DNA of 10,536 nucleotides from Dunaliella salina (Eukaryota; Chlorophyta; Chlorophyceae; Chlamydomonadales; Dunaliellaceae), in NCBI GenBank assembly GCA_002284615.2, contig MU069857.1, positions 156,117-166,652 on the forward strand, read 5' to 3'. The translations under genes and the position numbers were made by a program. Below, in pieces: positions 7,432-10,536 of this stretch (the first letter of the stretch is position 1; each line of letters begins with the position of its first letter). The notes under the pieces are model-generated. The model saw only the letters and a program-made list of their open reading frames with translations, was not told the DNA's origin and made no database searches.

Positions 7432-7828
7432 AACATATTAGAAAAGCTTTCAGCACGTCAAATGCTGCTCACTCAGGTCACACGAAAAAGTTCCACCCGC
7501 AAGATGCGCATCTACCTACGATCTGATTACATAGACACTACATTGAACATATTAGAAAGATTTCCAGCACGTCAAATGCCACGTCTGAGATGACGCGTTT
7601 GGAGCCCATGCGCATCTACCTACGCTTCGATTACATACCGGGTAGTTATACGCTACATTGAACATATTAGAAAGGGTTCCAGCACGTCAAATGCCGCGTC
7701 TGAGATGACGCGTTTGGAGCCCATGCGCATCTACCTACGCTCTGATTACATAGACACTACATTGAACATATTAGAAAGGGTTCCAGCACGTCAAATGCCG
7801 CGTTGGAGATGGTGCGTTCTGGAGTCAG
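7432..7828. repeat. Tandem array, about 4 units of 104-115 bp
   Basis: The units start at 7432, 7546, 7661 and 7765, each with AACATATTAGAAA followed by CAGCACGTCAAATGC. Units 1-3 end with GCGCATCTACCTACG, GATTACATA and CTACATTG. Lengths are 114, 115 and 104 bases, and the fourth is truncated at about 7828. Units 2 and 3 are most alike. Unit 1 diverges in its middle, and unit 4 leaves the pattern after GGAGATGG. Units 2 and 3 contain a hairpin-capable CGCGTC-TGAGAT-GACGCG core (perfect in unit 3 at 7695-7712, one mismatch in unit 2). There are no spacer/repeat alternations, so it is not a CRISPR array. Confidence 0.92.
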
Positions 7829-8192
7829 GTGAATCATCCTCTGTACACTCAGTGGAACCACTGTAAATTACATCAGGAACCGTTCTGCATGCATCGATAG
7901 TCCTTCGTTCTACGTCAAAAAGTCACGCATGTCAAAGTGCTGTTCACAAAGGTCCGATCGGTGGTAACCGGTCGTTCCAATTTATAAGTATGAAAGCTAC
8001 CACATGCCATGCTGCGCTTGTTTCCGTTTTGTGATGCGTTTTGCATATCCATGATACGTGTGGCTTTGCTCGTCCAAAGTGCTCGTATTGCATACAGTTT
8101 CACGCACAAATTCAACATGACATGGGCAAAGCCTGCGCTGGCAGGAGACGTCGTTATGCCAAGTGGCTTGCTTAAGTTCCTGCTTTCTTTTT
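7829..8192. other. Unassigned sequence between array and repeat fragment
   Basis: No gene is recognised. A 123-codon minus frame (7915-8286) and a 61-codon plus frame (8009-8194) overlap here without any known motif. The minus frame runs into the inverted repeat fragment at 8193-8268 and is probably chance. Confidence 0.45.
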
Positions 8193-8268
8193 GAGACTGG
8201 TCTGGTAACAGGCCTCTGTGTTTCAGCTCAGCTGCCCTTGTAGGCGGATACAGTGATGTAACCTTGCC
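8193..8268 (-). repeat. R2-like repeat copy C (short inverted fragment)
   Basis: The reverse complement matches a sub-segment of copies A and B: GGTTACATCACT, then CCGCCTACAAGGGCAGCTGAG, then AAACACAGAGGCCTGT and ACCAGACCAG. It corresponds to about 1464-1535 in copy A and 6437-6508 in copy B. It shares ACCAGACCAG with A and ACACAGAGGCCTGT with B, so it is a third independent member of the family in opposite orientation. Confidence 0.8.
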
Positions 8269-8344
8269 TCCTTGCTTAACTTTCAAAATTTGGACTTGGA
8301 GCTGAAATCAGGCCACGCATTTGAATAGCATGTTGTTCATATCC

Positions 8345-8444
8345 CATGCATTTGCTCCTCAAGGCTTTGCTGCAAGCTTATGAGATTATCCTGCCATGCA
8401 TTTGCTCCTCAAGGTTTTGCTGCAAGCTTATGAGATTATCCTGC
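8345..8444. repeat. 50-bp tandem duplication (two copies)
   Basis: Two adjacent 50-base units, 8345-8394 and 8395-8444, each start CATGCATTTGCTCC and end GAGATTATCCTGC. They differ at one position (GGCTTTG versus GGTTTTG). The low divergence suggests a recent local duplication. Confidence 0.97.
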
Positions 8445-8770
8445 CAGCAAAAACGGTGCAGTTTCCACGCTGGTGATAGAAGGACTTCAGCAGGCTGTGA
8501 ACGTGCAGTGTGCTGTCGAGCCCTCTGGACTTGAGCCAGCTTGTTGTTGATCTCAGGGCTCAAAATTTATTGAATTGGAGACGAATTTCTCCTTATTACC
8601 GACGAGACCCCCACAGCAAAAGTTTACCTACCATCATTGGTGTGTCTCTCACTCTCAAGAGCCCGCACTTATTCCCCTCACATTCAGCTTAAATACCTTT
8701 ACCTGGATCTGCCCAGGCACATCATACACAGTGTGGCTTGATTCCGTCTTTGTGTCAATAATGAATATTT
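8445..8770. other. Unassigned sequence
   Basis: No recognisable gene, RNA or repeat. Short frames on both strands (for example 8510-8692 and 8575-8772) have no known motif. The stretch ends at the 3' terminus of the minus-strand retroelement. Confidence 0.45.
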
Positions 8771-8926
8771 AGAAAAGTCTATGCAAGCCAGAGGCCACGT
8801 GCATTAAGGGAAGTACCTCTAACTGGAAAGTTCGTGGCCTCACCAGAAGACCCCCAAAAGCTACACCAGACGCAGCTAGCATAGGACTCCTATGAGCGGC
8901 TCTCTCCAAGAGAGCCAGAAACAGGG
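8771..8926 (-). other. 3' UTR of retroelement copy 2
   Basis: This segment lies downstream of the stop at 8927-8929 and is conserved with copy 1 (about 975-1078), including GTCTTCTGGTGAGGCC, TTAATGCACG and TAGACTTTTCT. Conservation past the stop in two independent copies supports a real 3' UTR and places the element's 3' end near 8771. Confidence 0.7.
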
Positions 8927-9232
8927 CTAATCAGGATCTGGTGGGCTGTCTGCTATGCTTCTAGACGCCCAGAATCTCCTTCTCCTGCTGTCTACTGCCG
9001 CACGCCCAGCAAAAAAAATCCCAGAAGCCCTCTGAAAAATAAAGAGCATGTCTGGCATTACTGATGAATTTTGCCAAATTTTGAATTGCATTTTTGCAAG
9101 TGATTCAGCTTTGGCTAGTGATTCAGCTCTTTGCTTGTACGGCCCAGATTTAGAAGAGGTTTTGGTTGTTGATTCTTGGAAATAGTGTTAGCCACACCAA
9201 TTAATATGATATACAGAGTCACTTTGTTATTC
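8927..9232 (-). pseudogene. Retroelement C-terminal tail, frameshifted
   Basis: This continues the nuclease domain after a frame change at about 9226-9233. A shifted frame reads KVTLYIILIGVA at 9190-9225, a hydrophobic beta-strand-like segment that follows the nuclease motif in this family as I know it. After a further stop and frame change the original frame reads AESLAKM and then PDMLFIF near 9050. It ends with SIADSPPDPD and a stop at 8927-8929, comparable with SIAD-x-x-PD in copy 1. A duplicated GTGATTCAGCT lies at 9100-9130. Confidence 0.65.
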
Positions 9233-9600
9233 CTATTTGGATTTCTGTAGCTGCGTGAAGGGCTTGGGGTTGGTGTCAGGGCAGAATTTCAATTCAATGA
9301 GGTGGATGTCCCTGTCTCGGTCGGGGATGGAGGGATCCAGGTGGACAGGTCGGCCTAGTATAGAGTGCACGAAGATAGCATCCAGGCAGCTTTGGTGGCA
9401 GGCTAAGGAGCCAGTACCGTAAAGAAAAGTCCAATCAGGAATGCCTCGTTTCATGTTTTCAAGGACTTGCACGCCCTGTTCCTGTTGTCCTTCATTACTG
9501 CAGCCATCCAGCCATCCAGCCATGGTGTGGCATAACAGTAAGAGATGAGCCATACCGGCCTTTACTGAGGGCATTTACACAGAGACGAAGGCCTGCATGG
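9233..9600 (-). pseudogene. Retroelement restriction-like nuclease domain
   Basis: This part of the retroelement polyprotein would cut target DNA for insertion. The open frame 9233-9574 (113 codons from an internal Met, truly an internal piece) contains the likely catalytic pattern of a PD-(D/E)XK nuclease: Asp65 in SCLDAIFV, then Glu94 and Lys96 in IHLIELKFC. The usual proline before the Asp is leucine here. The segment GIPDWTFLYGTGSL lies just before it and CPDTNP just after. Upstream, beyond a frame-compatible stretch, lies ALSKGRYG (about 9560-9590), which in this family joins the zinc knuckle to the nuclease. The domain ends at a stop at 9233-9235, and the continuation is in another frame. 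Family assignment rests on motif recall, not on a search. Confidence 0.72.
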
Positions 9601-9636
9601 TGTATGCTGGTGTGCATCCTACTCAGTGTTGAATTG

Positions 9637-9689
9637 GTGCACCTGAGGAGCATGTGATCAATGTGTCTTCATCATCACAGAGTGGGCAT
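9637..9689 (-). pseudogene. CCHC zinc knuckle of the retroelement, frameshifted
   Basis: The minus strand reads CPLCDDEDT in one frame (TGCCCACTCTGT...) and, after a one-frame change, DHMLLRC in another. Combined order is C-x2-C...H-x4-C, the zinc-knuckle pattern found between reverse transcriptase and nuclease in such elements. The cysteines and histidine are all present, but the frame change within the motif means it cannot be translated as one domain here. Confidence 0.7.
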
Positions 9690-9737
9690 CTTCCAGAACT
9701 GGAAGAAATGTTGAAGTCGTAAGCAAGTTTGTTATGT

Positions 9738-9990
9738 GTACAGCGTATCTGTTCGGTATTTTATTACATTGACTTGCTGTTTAAGGGCAATCTCAGGATT
9801 CTTCCAAAAGAAGTTGCTAATCTCCTTGTGAGCAAGTAGGACTACAATGCTAACAGGGCGACTAAGTTGTATGTTTGGCAGTTGTCTGGATGGGAAAAGC
9901 CAGTGAGGGATATTTTGTTGGACGTCATTGTTAATCTCTATCTCCAGGAATATAGACCTTCTGCATTACATGCATCCATCGCGGCAATGT
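9738..9990 (-). pseudogene. Post-RT segment of the retroelement
   Basis: In sense order the frame reads IPHWLFPSRQLPN, LLAHKEISNFFWKNP, ALK, then NVIKYRTDTLYT (9738-9770) before a stop. The second half matches the + fragment at 6004-6165 residue by residue in its conserved positions, which is direct evidence that this segment once coded for protein. Its position before the zinc knuckle fits the thumb or connecting region of a reverse transcriptase. Just upstream, about 9950-10060, another frame reads DTPGYKTIKESA and LTLPRWMH. Confidence 0.65.
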
Positions 9991-10059
9991 AAGGTCCAGA
10001 ATTTCCCTTGCTGGGTGCTTCACCACAGATGCTGATTCCTTGATGGTCTTGTAACCAGG

Positions 10060-10262
10060 CGTGTCCAAGAAGTATTAAGGGTGTTGGCCAAACCAATAAG
10101 CAGGATATGATGTCCGTTTGAGGGCCTCTTCCTTGGAAAAAAAGTATGGTACCACTCTTTTCCCAGGCTCTGGGAGTGATTCTTGTTTCCCACAGAGTGA
10201 TGGAGAGCTTGTGGATGGATTCCTTGTATTCTTGGGGCAGGTGCTTGAGCAGCTCATTTCAC
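10060..10262 (-). pseudogene. RT N-terminal-like segment of the retroelement
   Basis: One minus frame without a stop from about 10259 to 9947 reads LPQEYKESIHKLSITLW, then ITPRAWEKSGTILFF. The W-x-x-x-x-ITP-x-x-W-x-x-S-x-x-x-x-x-F pattern is typical of the start of non-LTR reverse transcriptases, where the polypeptide leads into the first palm motif. The catalytic core that should follow is absent; the sequence jumps to post-RT material. The segment begins exactly where the + strand copy 3 starts, so it is truncated at a junction. An alternative 60-codon frame at 10075-10257 is the out-of-frame shadow. Confidence 0.6.
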
Positions 10263-10536
10263 ACTACTTACAATGACTACACAATCAAACCTCTTGTGGC
10301 GAGTTGCAATATCAATGTCTGCTTGGGAGTTGAGACTAGAATTGAGATAATGCTGATAACGGGCTCCTGTTGGTCATAATCTCTGAAAAAAAGTGGCAAA
10401 CTGGCTGAATCGTATGAATCTAAGCTTTACCGAGCACAAAGCTGAATCAGTAGCTATAAAGCGCTGTTTAGCTAGCCATCCAAAAATTGACATGCATCAT
10501 TAACACCAGACATGCTCTTCATTTTCAGGGGGCTTT
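10262..10536 (+). mobile_element. Copy 3: 3' part of the same retroelement, runs off the window
   Basis: The + strand frame reads TTYNDYTIKPL at about 10265-10295, matching the HTIKPL tail of copy 1. From about 10434 it matches copy 1 again (GAGCACAAAGCTGAAT, then a shared 20-base block at 10508-10527), ending at the window edge in TTTCAGGGGGCTTT, comparable with TTTTTCAGAGGGCTTCT in copy 2. Relative to copy 1 it carries about 130 extra bases between 10295 and 10434, including stops, which are an insertion or retained element sequence lost from copy 1. It is 5' truncated at the junction with copy 2. Confidence 0.72.

Larger units (their letters stand above)
8771..10262 (-). mobile_element. 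Copy 2: RT/nuclease retroelement remnant
   Basis: This is the longest remnant in the window of a retroelement whose polyprotein ends with a zinc knuckle and a restriction-like nuclease. In sense order on the minus strand it shows an RT N-terminal stretch (10130-10259), a post-RT segment with ISNFFW and YRTDTLY (9738-9990), a CCHC knuckle (9637-9689), a nuclease domain (9233-9600), a C-terminal tail ending at a stop at 8927-8929, and a 3' UTR shared with copy 1 down to about 8771. The distance between the RT start and the knuckle is only about 450 bases and I see no YxDD catalytic motif, so most of the RT core is missing. Several frame changes and stops confirm that it is dead. The arrangement fits non-LTR elements with a C-terminal restriction-like endonuclease. 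No poly(A) tail or target duplication was identified. Confidence 0.8.

Noticed and set aside
7432..7828. CRISPR-like array
   Set aside because: Units of more than 100 bp are contiguous, with no short-repeat/unique-spacer alternation and no cas genes. The surrounding sequence is eukaryotic in character.
7954..7976. Imperfect palindrome around GGTGGTAACCGG
   Set aside because: The arms are short with mismatches and nothing nearby suggests function.
7915..8286. 123-codon minus-strand frame as a gene
   Set aside because: It begins within the inverted repeat fragment and has no recognisable domain. An overlapping plus frame is also open, which suggests chance.

Overview
The window reads as eukaryotic, repeat-dense, non-genic DNA. 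There are long (TC)n and (TG)n microsatellites, a 22-base G run, several families of diverged dispersed repeats, a short tandem array and LTR-type retrotransposon architecture. There are no closely packed open frames or operons. I found no intact host gene and no rRNA or tRNA gene. The C-terminal retroelement motifs resemble a reverse-transcriptase/nuclease family that I associate from memory with green algae and related green-lineage genomes. That lineage guess is weak.

Layout. 1-79 holds two microsatellites. 733-1078 is the decayed 3' end of an RT/nuclease retroelement (copy 1, + strand), interrupted by the G run. 1275-2050 and 6190-7034 are two diverged copies in the same orientation of an unrecognised repeat, here called R2-like A and B (a label for this window, not the rDNA R2 element). 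A short inverted third fragment lies at 8193-8268. Between A and B sits a complete, young LTR element at 2499-5529. It has two 177-bp LTRs differing at 3 readable positions, a perfect 5-bp target duplication (GCCAG), a primer-binding site and a polypurine tract. The last two show that it is transcribed on the minus strand. Its 2.7-kb interior has no recognisable gag or pol, so it looks non-autonomous. 6004-6165 is a small RT C-terminal fragment placed directly before R2-like copy B.

7432-7828 is a four-unit tandem array of roughly 104-115 bp with a hairpin-capable core, and 8345-8444 is a 50-bp tandem duplication. 8771-10262 (minus strand) is the longest remnant of the RT/nuclease element. 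In coding order it shows an RT N-terminal stretch, a post-RT segment, a CCHC zinc knuckle, a PD-(D/E)XK-like nuclease, a C-terminal tail and a 3' UTR, with several frameshifts and apparently no RT catalytic core. It abuts a third copy (10262-10536, + strand) that runs off the window.

The history looks like layered insertion. Old RT/nuclease fragments and R2-like repeats form the background, and the LTR element entered recently between the two R2-like copies. The most unusual object is that LTR element: its LTRs are of TRIM size, its interior is far larger than a TRIM and apparently non-coding, and its primer-binding site does not match the common plant initiator-tRNA site.
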